From: an uncultured Eubacterium sp.
Lineage (GTDB): Bacteria > Bacillota > Clostridia > Lachnospirales > Lachnospiraceae
NCBI GenBank assembly: GCA_947088865.1
Contig: CAMUHY010000004.1
Span: forward strand, 91,082 to 155,081
Length of the DNA: 64,000 nt
Reading direction: 5' to 3'
The notes under the pieces were generated by a model. The model did no database searches. It had not been told where the DNA came from and saw only the letters and a list, made by a program, of their open reading frames with translations. The position numbers and the translations under genes are program-made. How positions within the stretch are numbered: position 1 is the first letter of the stretch; each line of letters opens with the position of its first letter. Positions 41,081 through 51,509 of this stretch are shown piece by piece.

Positions 41081-43165
41081 TCAGTTTTTGCATAGGTATT
41101 CCTGTGAATCCATGACTTTTAGCATCTTTGTATCTCTTCTTTTATATTTTCCACTCTTTGTCAACTGCTTTGCTTTCACAGTATCACACTGCATAATATG
41201 AAATATACCACGCACGCGTTCTTTAAGCCCCTCATCATAAATCGGCGCTGCAATTTCAACACGGCGTTCCATATTTCGTGTCATAAAATCAGCAGAAGCT
41301 ATAAATATATGGTCTCTTTGTGCTGTTCCAAATATATATATTCTTGAATGTTCCAAAAACCTTCCAACGATACTAATGACTGATATATTTTCTGTATATC
41401 CCTTGATATCTGGCACTAGACAGCAAATTCCTCGCACAATAAGCTGAATTTGCACGCCCTCTTTAGAACACTCAATTAATTTATCAATTATTTCCTTATC
41501 TGTCAATGAATTTATCTTAATACCTATAAATCCTGTCATTCCCTGATGAACCGCCTCAATTTCCTGATTCATATATTCCAGAATTTTATCTTTCATACTT
41601 CTAGGAGCAACTAGTAAATGTTTGGTATCATGGATAAATTCTCCCATACATAACTTAGAAAATGTTGTCGCCGCCTCTATCCCTATATTTCTGTCGGCAG
41701 TCATTAATGATAAATCCGTATAAAGCTTCGCTGTTTTTTCATTATAATTGCCTGTACCTATCTGTGTAATATAACGCACTTTATTCTTTCCCTGATAGGT
41801 GATAACACACATTTTTGAATGAACCTTTGTATGGTCTAAGCCATAAATAACCCGACAGCCAGCCTCCTCCAACACTCTTGACCACCCAATATTGTTTTCC
41901 TCATCAAACCTTGCCCGAAGTTCCACCAAAACAACAACTTCTTTTCCATTTTCAGCAGCGTTAATCAACGTCTCTACTATTTGAGAATTTTTTGCCACCC
42001 TGTATAAAGTCATTTTAATGGATATAACATTTTCATCTTCTCCAGCCTCTGACAAAAGTTTAATAAATGGACTCATACTTTCATATGGATAGCATAAAAG
42101 CCTGTCTGCCTTCTCAATCTGGCTCATAATAGAAGTCCCATGCACAAAATCACGTGCAATTTTTGGAATATGTCTATTATAAAACAATTCCTTATTCCCT
42201 CTCAATTTATCTCTTATTTCAAATATAAATGAAAACTCCAAAGGCGACTGTGAATAAAAAATCTGTCTTTTTTTCAGCATCAATTTTTCTTGCAGTAAAT
42301 AGATAATCCATTCATCACTTGCTTTATAGCATTCCAATTTTACCGGCTGAAGCATTTTTCTTTTTTTAATAAGTTTCTCCATACTTTTCCGATAATCGGC
42401 ATCTTCATTATCTAACGCTTCATCCACGTCAATATCCGCATTTCTTATAATTCTTATCAGTGAACTGCTTTTGATTTGATAATTATTAAATATCTTTGAC
42501 ATAAAATGCAATATCAAATCCTCCACAAGTACATATCGATTAGGGTCTGACAATACAGGAATCAATCTTTTTAATATGCCATTACTGCATGGCACAAATG
42601 CGATTTTTTCACGTTTTCCTGAATAAATCGCAGCAACTGCATATATTTCTTCATTATTTAAAAAAGGAAAGGACTGTTTTTTGCCAACAACTTGAGGTGA
42701 TAACACAGGCAATATGGAATCTTGAAAATACTTTTGTAAATATATCATATCCTCATACTTTATTTTATTAATATCTACAATTTCTATATGATGCTCTTTT
42801 AATTCCTCTATTATCCTATCATATGTTTTATCCTTTTTTTCCGTAAGCCGTCTTGTTTCCTTAAATATATGATGTAATTGCTGTTTCACCGTCATATTGG
42901 TTTTATTATCTTTTTTATCTTTTTTATTTTTAGAGTATATTAATTGGTCATAAAAAGAGCCTACCCTTATCATATAAAATTCATCCAAATTTTTTTGAAA
43001 AATAGAAGCAAAGGACATTCTCTCACATAGTGGAACATCTGCACTTCGGGCTTCATCTAATATTCTTTCGTTAAATTTAAGCCATGAAAGCTCTCTATTT
43101 TCATAATAGGGATGTTTTTGTCTATATTTTGGAATTTTATTGTATTTACTCGGATTGTTTCCCAT
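41081..43165 (-). CDS. ppk: Polyphosphate kinase 1
   Basis: 694 aa, full length. The N-domain has RELSWLKFNERILDEA and QKNLDEFYMIRVGSF; the head and catalytic phospholipase-D-like domains have MTLYRVAKNSQIVETLI, KVHSKMCVI (phosphorylated His) and the second HSRIYIFG. PPK1 makes polyphosphate reversibly from ATP. No exopolyphosphatase gene is adjacent. Upstream gene is a GNAT, downstream uppP. Confidence 0.96.
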   Translation of the reverse strand: MGNNPSKYNKIPKYRQKHPYYENRELSWLKFNERILDEARSADVPLCERMSFASIFQKNLDEFYMIRVGSFYDQLIYSKNKKDKKDNKTNMTVKQQLHHIFKETRRLTEKKDKTYDRIIEELKEHHIEIVDINKIKYEDMIYLQKYFQDSILPVLSPQVVGKKQSFPFLNNEEIYAVAAIYSGKREKIAFVPCSNGILKRLIPVLSDPNRYVLVEDLILHFMSKIFNNYQIKSSSLIRIIRNADIDVDEALDNEDADYRKSMEKLIKKRKMLQPVKLECYKASDEWIIYLLQEKLMLKKRQIFYSQSPLEFSFIFEIRDKLRGNKELFYNRHIPKIARDFVHGTSIMSQIEKADRLLCYPYESMSPFIKLLSEAGEDENVISIKMTLYRVAKNSQIVETLINAAENGKEVVVLVELRARFDEENNIGWSRVLEEAGCRVIYGLDHTKVHSKMCVITYQGKNKVRYITQIGTGNYNEKTAKLYTDLSLMTADRNIGIEAATTFSKLCMGEFIHDTKHLLVAPRSMKDKILEYMNQEIEAVHQGMTGFIGIKINSLTDKEIIDKLIECSKEGVQIQLIVRGICCLVPDIKGYTENISVISIVGRFLEHSRIYIFGTAQRDHIFIASADFMTRNMERRVEIAAPIYDEGLKERVRGIFHIMQCDTVKAKQLTKSGKYKRRDTKMLKVMDSQEYLCKN

Positions 43166-43235
43166 ATATTGTCACTTCCTTAAGAAATATATTTTATAGA
43201 TATATTTCCCAAATGTAACAACATCTATTCATTTC

Positions 43236-43706
43236 CTACAATATCTTCTCCATTCCAATTTTTTGAGGCACCAAACCGCATTTTTCATAAAATTGCAGTG
43301 CATTTTTGTTACAACTCCAAACATTTAATGTAACATTATAGCATCCTGAATTTCTTGCATAATCAACAACATATTCATACAAGGATTTTCCTATATGCGT
43401 TCCTCTGCTCTTTTCATCAACGCATAAATCATCAATATACAAGGATTTAATATCCGTAAGAATATTATCATTTATATGTTGTATATACTGACAAAAAGCA
43501 TAGCCTAAAACGGTCTCATCTTTATCTACGGCAACAAATATTGGTTTCATATCATCCTCAATAATTGCTTTCAGCTCTTTATCCGTATACTTTTTTGTAT
43601 TTCCCTTAAATAAATCGGGTCTTTGATTATGATGCACCGTCAACACTTGCAGTAATAACTGATTTATTCCCATCATATCACTTTCTTTTGCTCGTCTAAT
43701 TATCAT
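43236..43706 (-). CDS. GNAT family N-acetyltransferase
   Basis: 156 aa. Starts MIIRRAKESDMMGINQLL; the acetyl-CoA loop reads VDEKSRGTHIGKSLYEYVVDYA, followed by NVTLNVWSCNKNALQFYEKCGLV, the usual terminal GNAT pattern. GAGG precedes the ATG by about seven bases and belongs to family-A repeat copy 3. Substrate unknown. Confidence 0.92.
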   Translation of the reverse strand: MIIRRAKESDMMGINQLLLQVLTVHHNQRPDLFKGNTKKYTDKELKAIIEDDMKPIFVAVDKDETVLGYAFCQYIQHINDNILTDIKSLYIDDLCVDEKSRGTHIGKSLYEYVVDYARNSGCYNVTLNVWSCNKNALQFYEKCGLVPQKIGMEKIL

Positions 43707-43712
43707 ATTTTT

Positions 43713-43804
43713 TCCTCATTTCTGTACTACTTTTTTGCGCAAAAAACAAAATTTTTCCCATTATGTTTTTACTACTTTGTGTCAAGCAGCACGCAAACAC
43801 AAAT
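43713..43804 (-). repeat. Family-A repeat, diverged and truncated copy 3
   Basis: In the sense of the GNAT gene it has GTGTTTGCG..GACAC and a TTGACACAAAG segment, then a T/A-rich stretch and TTTTGCGCAAAAA, ending GTACAGAAATGAGG. The terminal Shine-Dalgarno is conserved, but the loop complementarity of copies 1 and 2 is lost. It abuts the stop of the next gene. Confidence 0.6.
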
Positions 43805-43805
43805 C

Positions 43806-45407
43806 TTACTGTAACGCCTCTATCAGCCCTTTAATACCCTCTTTATCATATATATTTTTATAATATCCAACTTCATTTCCAATCAATGAATCTATCACCT
43901 TCATACCAAGCAATTCCACAGGCGCCTTATCATCTGTCATGATATAATTTCCACCATGATACTGCTCCAAATGACTGTTTACTTTATTCATCAATGCCTG
44001 AAGTTCTGTATTTTTTTCAAGATTCATATTGTTATGAAAGATATTCATTAAATCTTTATTGCCTGCAAATAATTCTCTATTTGTAGAACCAGACACATCA
44101 ACCGTATATACATCACTAAATACCTGAGCTATTGTATCAGATAAATACTGGCTAATATTCCCTTCCTGCGCTGAGCGCATATTCATATTGACAACCATCA
44201 CGCCATCATCATTTAGATGTTGTTTTACCATTGTAAAAAATTCTATGGTTGACATTTGAAAAGGAATCGTAATATCTTGATATGCATCGACCATAATAAT
44301 ATCATATTTCTTGTCAATTGCCTGTAAATAGGCTCTTCCATCATATGTTGTCACGGTTACATTATCTGAAAGTTCAAAATATTCATATGCCAATTTTGTG
44401 ATTTTTTCGTCAATCTCAACGCCTTCTATTGTAACATTATCAAAATGATGGTTAAGCTGTGTTGAAAATGTCCCTGTCCCATTGCCTAGTATTAACACAT
44501 CAACATTATCTTTATGATAAATGTCCGCCATATAAGCAGAGGCAAGCGCATAGTCATAATACATACCTGTCAGACTGTTATCCTTTACAAACATTGATTG
44601 TACGCCAAACAGCACATTGGTAGAAAGAATAACCTCATTATCATTTTCTTTTACTTGCAAATAATTATATATGGACTCTCCTTCATAAACCAGATTACTC
44701 TCCCAAAATGCAAACGCAGTGGAATGTCCAAAAATACAACATATAACAAATAAAGCAGCACCTACTATCAGCTTTTTAGCTATTATCTTTGACGATAAAA
44801 AATAAATGAAAGATAAACTTAATAAAATGGCTGCAAAAACTAAAAAAGTAATGGATGTACCCCAAGCTGGTATCGTTACAAACGTAGGCAAAAATGTACC
44901 TATAATACTTCCAATCGTATTAAATGCACCCAAATTTCCAACTGTCTTGCCATTATCCTCAAGACTGTCTACGGAATACTTTACCAATGAAGGCGTCACT
45001 GTTCCAAGTAAAAATAAAGGAAATACAAAGATAACCATACAGGCTGCAAATGCCGCCCAAACCAAAAAATTGCTGTTCACTGTAAAAATCAGCGCCGCCG
45101 AAATGCCAATAATAATATATTTCCCCACAACGGGAATCAGTGCAATCCAAATGGAAGCAATGATAATTCTTCCATAAAGCTTGTCTGGATTGGGATTCTT
45201 ATCGGCTGACCTTCCCCCAAATATATTGCCTAACGCCATTGCTATCATAATAGTGCCAATAATAATTGTCCAAACTATCTGCGAAGAACTAAAATAAGGC
45301 GCAAGCAATCTGCTTGCACCAAGCTCTACCGCCATTACAGACATTCCTGAAAAAAACTCCGTTATATACAAAAAAATCTTATTTTTTAAAATAGGTCTTT
45401 CCTTCAT
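43806..45407 (-). CDS. Membrane protein with spermidine-synthase-like domain (MFS/spermidine synthase fusion)
   Basis: 533 aa from the ATG at 45407 (GAGG six bases ahead; a longer start lies on the Shine-Dalgarno). The first ~235 residues are a multi-helix membrane part opening FLYITEFFSGMSVMAVELGASRLLAPYF, and residues ~270-450 form a spermidine-synthase/methyltransferase-like Rossmann fold (DVLILGNGTGTFSTQL, IEGVEIDEKI, YDGRAYLQ, YDIIMVDAYQ). Such fusions are common in bacteria; true polyamine synthesis is not established. A family-A fragment ends in its ribosome binding site. It neighbours an EamA transporter. Confidence 0.86.
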   Translation of the reverse strand: MKERPILKNKIFLYITEFFSGMSVMAVELGASRLLAPYFSSSQIVWTIIIGTIMIAMALGNIFGGRSADKNPNPDKLYGRIIIASIWIALIPVVGKYIIIGISAALIFTVNSNFLVWAAFAACMVIFVFPLFLLGTVTPSLVKYSVDSLEDNGKTVGNLGAFNTIGSIIGTFLPTFVTIPAWGTSITFLVFAAILLSLSFIYFLSSKIIAKKLIVGAALFVICCIFGHSTAFAFWESNLVYEGESIYNYLQVKENDNEVILSTNVLFGVQSMFVKDNSLTGMYYDYALASAYMADIYHKDNVDVLILGNGTGTFSTQLNHHFDNVTIEGVEIDEKITKLAYEYFELSDNVTVTTYDGRAYLQAIDKKYDIIMVDAYQDITIPFQMSTIEFFTMVKQHLNDDGVMVVNMNMRSAQEGNISQYLSDTIAQVFSDVYTVDVSGSTNRELFAGNKDLMNIFHNNMNLEKNTELQALMNKVNSHLEQYHGGNYIMTDDKAPVELLGMKVIDSLIGNEVGYYKNIYDKEGIKGLIEALQ

Positions 45408-45411
45408 ATTA

Positions 45412-45445
45412 ATCCTCATTTCTGCGCACGTCTTTTGCGCATTAT
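45412..45445 (-). repeat. Family-A repeat, terminal fragment
   Basis: Only the SD-proximal end remains: TGCGC..TGCGCAGAAATGAGG, followed by the ATG of the membrane spermidine-synthase-like gene. Confidence 0.5.
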
Positions 45446-45479
45446 TATACTAAAATATTACACTAAACACAAGGAAAAC

Positions 45480-46346
45480 CTACACGCCTAAAGCCATAGT
45501 CAAAATTCCAGCCACCGTCAAACAAAGCCCTATAAAAGACTTTTTACATAATTTTTCTTGAAATACTATATACGAAAATATTACTGTTACCAAAATACTC
45601 AGCTTATCAATAGACACAACAACACTAACCACACCCTTTTGTATAGCATAATAATAACACAGCCAAGATGCCCCTGTTGCAAATCCAGATAATACTATGT
45701 ACATCAATTCTTTCTTGTCAATATTTTTTAAATATTCATGCTTTCCTTTAGCAAAAACAATCCCCCACGACATTAACAGCACAACCGTTGTGCGAATTGC
45801 TGTACCTAGATTAGATTCTACATTAGAAATTCCAATTTTTGCAAGAATCGCTGTAAAAGAGGCAAAGACAGCCGAAAGAACAGCATATATAATCCATTTA
45901 TTATTTTTATCAATCTTTTTGCTTTGTTTATTTTCTATCATTAAAAAGATTCCAACAGCAAGAAAAACCGTTCCCAATAGCTTAACTTTTAAATGATTCG
46001 TCTCTCCAAATAAAATAATTGCAAGCAATACTGTTAAAATAGTGCTTGATTTATCAATCGGAACGACTTTATTTACATCGCCCATTGACAATGCTTTAAA
46101 ATAACATATCCACGATGCTCCTGTCGCAAACCCAGACAATACTAAAAAAACAAAGGATTTCAAGTCTATTTCTGTAATCGTATTTGCCGCTTGAACTACA
46201 AATACCATACACCATGCCGATGCTAATACAATAATTGTTCTCAGTGCAGTAGCAATATCAGAATCGGTCTTTTTAATTCCACATTTAGCAAGAATTGACG
46301 TAAGTCCTGCAAAAAAAGCGGCTAAAACTGCCATTAAAAACCACAT
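45480..46346 (-). CDS. EamA/DMT family transporter
   Basis: 288 aa from the ATG at 46346; the frame also opens from a TTG two codons earlier without better support. Ten helices formed by an internal duplication: AGLTSILAKCGIKKTDSDIATALR in the first half and ASFTAILAKIGISNVESNLGTAIR in the second, each followed by GFATGASWICYF / GFATGASWLCYY. The family exports metabolites such as amino acids; substrate unknown. Confidence 0.92.
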   Translation of the reverse strand: MWFLMAVLAAFFAGLTSILAKCGIKKTDSDIATALRTIIVLASAWCMVFVVQAANTITEIDLKSFVFLVLSGFATGASWICYFKALSMGDVNKVVPIDKSSTILTVLLAIILFGETNHLKVKLLGTVFLAVGIFLMIENKQSKKIDKNNKWIIYAVLSAVFASFTAILAKIGISNVESNLGTAIRTTVVLLMSWGIVFAKGKHEYLKNIDKKELMYIVLSGFATGASWLCYYYAIQKGVVSVVVSIDKLSILVTVIFSYIVFQEKLCKKSFIGLCLTVAGILTMALGV

Positions 46347-46464
46347 AATCAATCTCTTTTCAACACCAATATAATTAACAATCTTCTTTTAATTATAACA
46401 AAAACTTCAACCTATAACAACGGTTCGCTTTTTATTTGAAGGAATCCATACTTATTTTAATTAT

Positions 46465-46517
46465 AAAAATCCCCATAAAATAGAAAAGTTTATAAACTTT
46501 ACTATCTTATGAGGATT
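46465..46517 (-). terminator. Long stem terminator after the spore coat genes
   Basis: On the minus strand AATCC.CATAA.ATAG (46517 down) pairs imperfectly with its complement at 46468 up, with a GTTTATAAAC core, and TTTTTATAATT follows. It lies about 50 bp downstream of the CotF-like gene. Confidence 0.65.
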
Positions 46518-46567
46518 AATATAGTTATTAATATTGCTTACCATAATTAGACAAAATATTTTTAAAA

Positions 46568-46837
46568 TTACATTGTTGCTTTATAACTGCAAGAATATTT
46601 GTCCTTTGCCTCTTGAATTTTCTGATTTTGCGCTTCTGGTGTTGGATACAAACCTCTTGAATGCATCATATTAAACACTTCATTCTGAATATCGTGTTCT
46701 TTTTCCAAAAGATTTAACATAACATCTCTTACATTATCATGGACGCATTCATTAGAATACGTATTATAATCATTCGTTGCTGTTTTTACAGATGTCAATG
46801 CATCGCCTAATATTTCTTTATCTGTATAAATTTCCAT
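46568..46837 (-). CDS. Spore coat protein, CotF family
   Basis: 89 aa from the ATG at 46837, which follows a strong AAGGAGG; the open frame extends six codons further through the Shine-Dalgarno and is rejected. Helical ferritin-like pattern: DKEILGDALTSVKTATNDYNTYSNEC, then NLLEKEHDIQNEVFNMMHSRGLYP, as in CotF-type coat proteins of Clostridia. It is expressed in the mother cell in the family; no sporulation promoter was identified. It is paired with a second short coat-like gene upstream. Confidence 0.9.
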   Translation of the reverse strand: MEIYTDKEILGDALTSVKTATNDYNTYSNECVHDNVRDVMLNLLEKEHDIQNEVFNMMHSRGLYPTPEAQNQKIQEAKDKYSCSYKATM

Positions 46838-46910
46838 AAAGACCTCCTTACTCAACCTACGAATTTACGAACAGCTTGCTGTTCTACATTTAAGAATAAA
46901 TTTACAATTT

Positions 46911-47096
46911 TTAGCCAAGTTCTCTATAAAGCATATTAAAATGAGACTGATGTTGCTCGGCAATATTTTCAAATTTACTCTTAATTTCTTGGTCTTGCGA
47001 ATGTTGTGCAAGCATCTGAAACTTCTTTACTAAAAGTTCTTCTCCATGTAACAACTCATTGATTGCAGATAATTCTTTTTCTGAAAGCTGACTCAT
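46911..47096 (-). CDS. Small spore coat-like protein, partner of the CotF-type gene
   Basis: 61 aa from the ATG at 47096, with AGGTGGTG ahead; a longer frame to 47144 lacks a Shine-Dalgarno. The sequence MSQLSEKELSAINELLHGEELLVKKFQMLA..HFNMLYREL is the first-helix half of a coat-protein ferritin-like bundle. In Clostridia such ~60-aa proteins are usually encoded next to a CotF gene. It is probably co-transcribed with the coat gene at 46568-46837, 73 bp downstream. Confidence 0.85.
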   Translation of the reverse strand: MSQLSEKELSAINELLHGEELLVKKFQMLAQHSQDQEIKSKFENIAEQHQSHFNMLYRELG

Positions 47097-47160
47097 AATA
47101 TTCACCACCTTTAAAGATTTTTTCACACTTATGAGTATCTCCAAAAAAGAAAAGCTTTAT

Positions 47161-50100
47161 TCATGTTTTCCATACTGCCTCGCTTCCATCTTTTGTTTTT
47201 GTCACAATCAACTTGGTATCTACTTGTTCTCTTAATTCTTTTACATGCGATATAATTCCAATCAACACATTATCCCCAGAAAGCTCATTTAAAATTTCTA
47301 ACGCCTGATTGCGTACATCTTCACTAAGCGTTCCAAATCCTTCATCTATAAACATCGTTTGAATTTGAATTTTGCCTGCTTTATTTTGTATAATATCAGA
47401 CAATCCAAGCGCCATACAAAGAGAGGCCATAAAAGACTCGCCGCCTGAAAGTGTCTTTACATCTCTTATCTGGTCATTCACAATACTATATATATCAAGG
47501 TCTAATCCAACATTGCCAATCGTTCCAAGTGATTCCAACTCACGGCACCTTAAACAAAACTGATTATTAGTCATTTTTAAAAGACGTATATTTGCTGCCG
47601 CAATCACTTTTTTAAAATATCTTCTCTGTATATATGTTTGAAAATCAATCCTTTTGCGTGATAATTTACCATTTGCTGTATCATTAAGATTTTTTAAGAC
47701 AACATATTGTTTTTTTAAATGTTCACGTTCCTTATATTGTTCTTTAATATGATTATACGCTTTTTGATTAATCTGTTTATCTGTATAGATATCCTTTCCA
47801 TTATCTTGCAATGTTTTTGTCAAATCTTCAATTTTTTTCTTTTCTTCTCTGTATTTAGTAATGTCAATACGCTCTTTATTCTTTGTCCTCTCTAAAAAAA
47901 GTGCTATCTTAAAATCTGTCTCTTGAACAGCTTGTTCATATTCTGTAATTTCATCTTTTAATAATTGTGCTTCATCATCAGACATTCTTGATTTTAAAAA
48001 ATCTTGTTCATCCAAAAATTTATTTTTAGTCAAATTATCAAAAAATATGCGTTCTGCCTCTTCTTCTTTTTCAATCAATTCATTTTTTTCATTGTCGACT
48101 ACTAAATATATTGCCTGCAACCTTGTTATTTTTTCACTAGCTTGTTGATAATCGGCATCATTTTCTTTTTTATTGCGCTCAAGATTATCTTTGTATTGTT
48201 TTATCTCTAAAAAGTTTTCCTCAGCTTCCTTTTTAGTTGCAAATGGAAGTTTTTTTTCTTTGATAGTCAATGCTCTTTTCATCTGAGAAGTTTGCGACTT
48301 CATACTCGCAATATCTATATCCAGCTGCTTTTTATTATTTTGAATATTCTCCAATTCTTTTTTAGCAACTTCAAGCTCTTTATTTTTTATCTCTAAAGAT
48401 TTTGCTGCCTCTAAAGATTGCAATTTTTGCTGCTCCAATTCTTGAATAGACGCTTTTATTCTTTCAATACAAACTTGTATACTCTTACAATCTTCTGCAT
48501 TTTTGCCCAGTTCTGATTTTGTTCTATATTTATTAATCTGTTTATTATTTTCCTTTTCTTGCCACTGAAGCGATATTAATTGTTCTTGTTTTATATTTTC
48601 TTCCTTTATAACTGCCTCTAACTGCTGTTTTATATCCTCAACTTCTTGTTCCGATATCACGTCAACTTCTTCAAAATTTGTAATATTATGGTGTGTGCTG
48701 CCGCATACAGGACATGGTTCGCCTTCTATTAAAAGTTTCCTAATCACATGTACCTGTTTATTTATAAATTCCTTATATAATTGATTATATCGGTTTTCAA
48801 AATTTTTTCGTTTATTTTGTATCTCATCACACTGTATCTTTTGTTTTTCTAATCTTTTAATCAATTGTTCTTGCTTGGAAACTAATAAATATAATTCCTC
48901 TAAATCTTCTTTATCTCTTTTAAATTGGTCTAATTTTCTTTTAATCATTTCCAATTTAGCCGCCATTTCTATATATCTCTCAATAACTTCCATAAGAACA
49001 ATAACTTTATTTTGTATAGAATCCTCTTTCGTTTTATAATCTGATTGGAGATTTTGTTTTTCATTTAATTTGCTTAATTCTAACTGATATTGGTTTTGCT
49101 CTTCCTCTATTTCATCAAAATCACTCATTTTTTCTTCCAATAAAGAGAGTTCTTTTGTCTTTACTTCAAATTCCTGATTATATTTTTCATCTATTTCTAA
49201 TTTTTTATAATATAATGCTTCCAGTCTATCATTACATTCTGCTAACTCAACAGAACGTTCATTCATTTCTTCTATCTTTTTGTAAAGCTCTTTTTTTCTA
49301 TCTAAATAAAAACTATATGATTCTGATACTTTCGTTGCCCTTTGAGCATTTACATACCGTCTTTTTATACTTACAATATCTTTCTCTTTTTGTTGTAAGT
49401 TTTCCATCTCTTTTTTTAACTGCTCTAATTGTTCAAAATCTTCATTTGTTTGGTTGGCATCATTTAATAATTTTTGTATCTGTTCCTCTTTTTCCTTACA
49501 CTTATTAATCTCTTCTTCATTTTTGTCTATTAAATCATCCAATTCATCAATAATACATTGAATTAAAGCAAAAATTTCACTGCTTTTATCCTCGCTAAAC
49601 TTTCCACTTTCTTTCCATTTTTCTAATAAATTGCTACCTTTTACACAAACTACCACAGACAATGATTGTTTAATTTCATCTTCATTATTTTGCAGTTGTA
49701 TATTAATATTTTTAAATTGATTTTCTAATTCGCGCTGTATCATACCATACAAACTTGTATCAAATATTTTTGCAAATATCGCTTTGCGTTCATCAGACCT
49801 TGCATGTAAAAGCTTTAAAAAGTCTCCCTGCGCTAACATTGCTATCTGAACAAACTGTGAAGCATCAATACCAACTATCTCTTGAATTTTTTGATTGATT
49901 TCAGACATCTTTCCATTAAAAAAATTGCCATCTGGCATAATAAGTTCAAGCGTTGGTTTTTTTGAGCTTTTTAATTCTTCATAAATTTTATTGTTATTAT
50001 CATCTATTTTTTCCTTATATCTTTTTTGTTCTGGACTTCTCTTAACTATATATTTATCTTTGCCATATCGAAAACAAAATATTACTTCTGTAAATTCATT

Positions 50101-50313
50101 CGGTGCTGCAAATTGACTTATCATCATTTTTCCATCACGTTTGCCGCCGCTGGATTCGCCATATAACGCATATGTAATAGCATCAAATATTGTTGTTTTT
50201 CCGGCTCCTGTATCTCCTGTAATTAAAAAGATTCCACTATTTATTTTAGAAAAATCAATTGTCACATCTTTATACGAGCCAAAAAATTTCATTGTTATGT
50301 ATATTGGTTTCAT
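47161..50313 (-). CDS. sbcC: DNA repair exonuclease subunit SbcC
   Basis: 1050 aa SMC-like ATPase. Walker A GDTGAGKTT (33-41), a Q-loop region, two long coiled coils, the zinc hook CPVCGS near residue 530, and the C-terminal signature LSGGESFMASLCMALGLSD with MFIDEGFGTLSED. With SbcD it forms the Mre11-Rad50-type complex that opens hairpins and processes double-strand ends. The start lies 30 bp after the sbcD stop, so the pair is an operon. Length is normal. Confidence 0.97.
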   Translation of the reverse strand: MKPIYITMKFFGSYKDVTIDFSKINSGIFLITGDTGAGKTTIFDAITYALYGESSGGKRDGKMMISQFAAPNEFTEVIFCFRYGKDKYIVKRSPEQKRYKEKIDDNNNKIYEELKSSKKPTLELIMPDGNFFNGKMSEINQKIQEIVGIDASQFVQIAMLAQGDFLKLLHARSDERKAIFAKIFDTSLYGMIQRELENQFKNINIQLQNNEDEIKQSLSVVVCVKGSNLLEKWKESGKFSEDKSSEIFALIQCIIDELDDLIDKNEEEINKCKEKEEQIQKLLNDANQTNEDFEQLEQLKKEMENLQQKEKDIVSIKRRYVNAQRATKVSESYSFYLDRKKELYKKIEEMNERSVELAECNDRLEALYYKKLEIDEKYNQEFEVKTKELSLLEEKMSDFDEIEEEQNQYQLELSKLNEKQNLQSDYKTKEDSIQNKVIVLMEVIERYIEMAAKLEMIKRKLDQFKRDKEDLEELYLLVSKQEQLIKRLEKQKIQCDEIQNKRKNFENRYNQLYKEFINKQVHVIRKLLIEGEPCPVCGSTHHNITNFEEVDVISEQEVEDIKQQLEAVIKEENIKQEQLISLQWQEKENNKQINKYRTKSELGKNAEDCKSIQVCIERIKASIQELEQQKLQSLEAAKSLEIKNKELEVAKKELENIQNNKKQLDIDIASMKSQTSQMKRALTIKEKKLPFATKKEAEENFLEIKQYKDNLERNKKENDADYQQASEKITRLQAIYLVVDNEKNELIEKEEEAERIFFDNLTKNKFLDEQDFLKSRMSDDEAQLLKDEITEYEQAVQETDFKIALFLERTKNKERIDITKYREEKKKIEDLTKTLQDNGKDIYTDKQINQKAYNHIKEQYKEREHLKKQYVVLKNLNDTANGKLSRKRIDFQTYIQRRYFKKVIAAANIRLLKMTNNQFCLRCRELESLGTIGNVGLDLDIYSIVNDQIRDVKTLSGGESFMASLCMALGLSDIIQNKAGKIQIQTMFIDEGFGTLSEDVRNQALEILNELSGDNVLIGIISHVKELREQVDTKLIVTKTKDGSEAVWKT

Positions 50314-50342
50314 TTTTATCTCTTTTCACCTTTATTTTATTA

Positions 50343-51509
50343 CTAAAAATTCAAATCTTTTAAAATATCAACCATAATCATTTTTTCATCTTGACTTATT
50401 GGTTGTCCATTCATTTCCTGATAAAATTCACAGAAAATATCCATCGGATTATCTTCTTCATTAAACGTCTCATCCATATCACTATAAACAAGATTTTTTG
50501 TTCTAGTATTCTCTATTGTAACATCTACAATATTATTATAAAAATCTCCCAACCTGTCTTTTGGGCGAAATAATGAATCCTCATCTGTTAAAACAATACT
50601 AACATAATTCTCTCTTAACTGTTCATCAGCCATTGCAATCACTTCTTCTAACGTACCCTTCAATTTTTTTAAGTCTGGATTCATATGCAACGGTATAAAT
50701 GTAATTTCTGGCTCACTATTCTTTTCTTTTAATGTCACAACTGTGATGGACTTACTGTCTTTTGCTTCACTCACAGAATATTTTAAAGGCGTTCCGCTAT
50801 AACGTATATATGTTTTTCCAATGTGTTGAGACGTATGCAAATGCCCAAGCGCAACATAGTCAAACTGTTCAATATGACATGTGTCAACACTGTCAATCCC
50901 CCCAACAGAAATATATCGCAGCTCTGAGTCGCGCTTATCTGGCTTACAGTCTTTTGACACAAAAAATTGATGGGCTATCAATACATTTCTTTTAGAATAA
51001 TCTATTGATTCTCTTCCGATAATTGCCTTAAATGCTTCATCATATGTATGAATACCTGCTTCTTTTCCCAATAAATTTTTTGCATCCTCTGGCTTAACAA
51101 AAGGCATCATATAAAAACAAACCTCTCCATACTTATCCTTAAACGTTATTTTTTTTAAATACTCTTCTTTCTTTTGAGGCAAGGTCGTACAGATATGAAT
51201 ACTATGTTTTTCAAGAAATGAAGATACATAGTTTAATCTTAAATTACTATCATGGTTTCCTGAAATAATCAAGATTGGAATTTGTGGTTCTATATTTGCC
51301 AATTTGCTAAAAAAATCACTCAACAGCCTTATTGCTTCACCCGATGGTGATGATTTATCATATATATCCCCTGCTACTACAATTACGTCTGGTCGTTGTG
51401 CCTTTGCTGCTTTAATTATCTGATTCAACACATCTTTTTGAACCTCTGACAAATCAAATAAATTTAGTCTTTTACCAATGTGCAAATCGGAAATATGAAA
51501 TATTTTCAT
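50343..51509 (-). CDS. sbcD: DNA repair exonuclease subunit SbcD
   Basis: 388 aa metallophosphoesterase. Metal motifs are intact: FHISDLHIGK, VVAGDIYD, ILIISGNHDS and YVALGHLHTSQ. It supplies the Mn2+-dependent nuclease of the SbcCD complex. First gene of the sbcDC pair. Its upstream region (51510-51895) has no gene and carries a terminator-like hairpin and a family-B element. Confidence 0.97.
   Translation of the reverse strand: MKIFHISDLHIGKRLNLFDLSEVQKDVLNQIIKAAKAQRPDVIVVAGDIYDKSSPSGEAIRLLSDFFSKLANIEPQIPILIISGNHDSNLRLNYVSSFLEKHSIHICTTLPQKKEEYLKKITFKDKYGEVCFYMMPFVKPEDAKNLLGKEAGIHTYDEAFKAIIGRESIDYSKRNVLIAHQFFVSKDCKPDKRDSELRYISVGGIDSVDTCHIEQFDYVALGHLHTSQHIGKTYIRYSGTPLKYSVSEAKDSKSITVVTLKEKNSEPEITFIPLHMNPDLKKLKGTLEEVIAMADEQLRENYVSIVLTDEDSLFRPKDRLGDFYNNIVDVTIENTRTKNLVYSDMDETFNEEDNPMDIFCEFYQEMNGQPISQDEKMIMVDILKDLNF

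Noticed and set aside
44806-45177. 123-codon plus-strand frame opposite the spermidine-synthase-like membrane gene
   Set aside because: Antisense to hydrophobic helices of a clear gene; no ribosome binding site.
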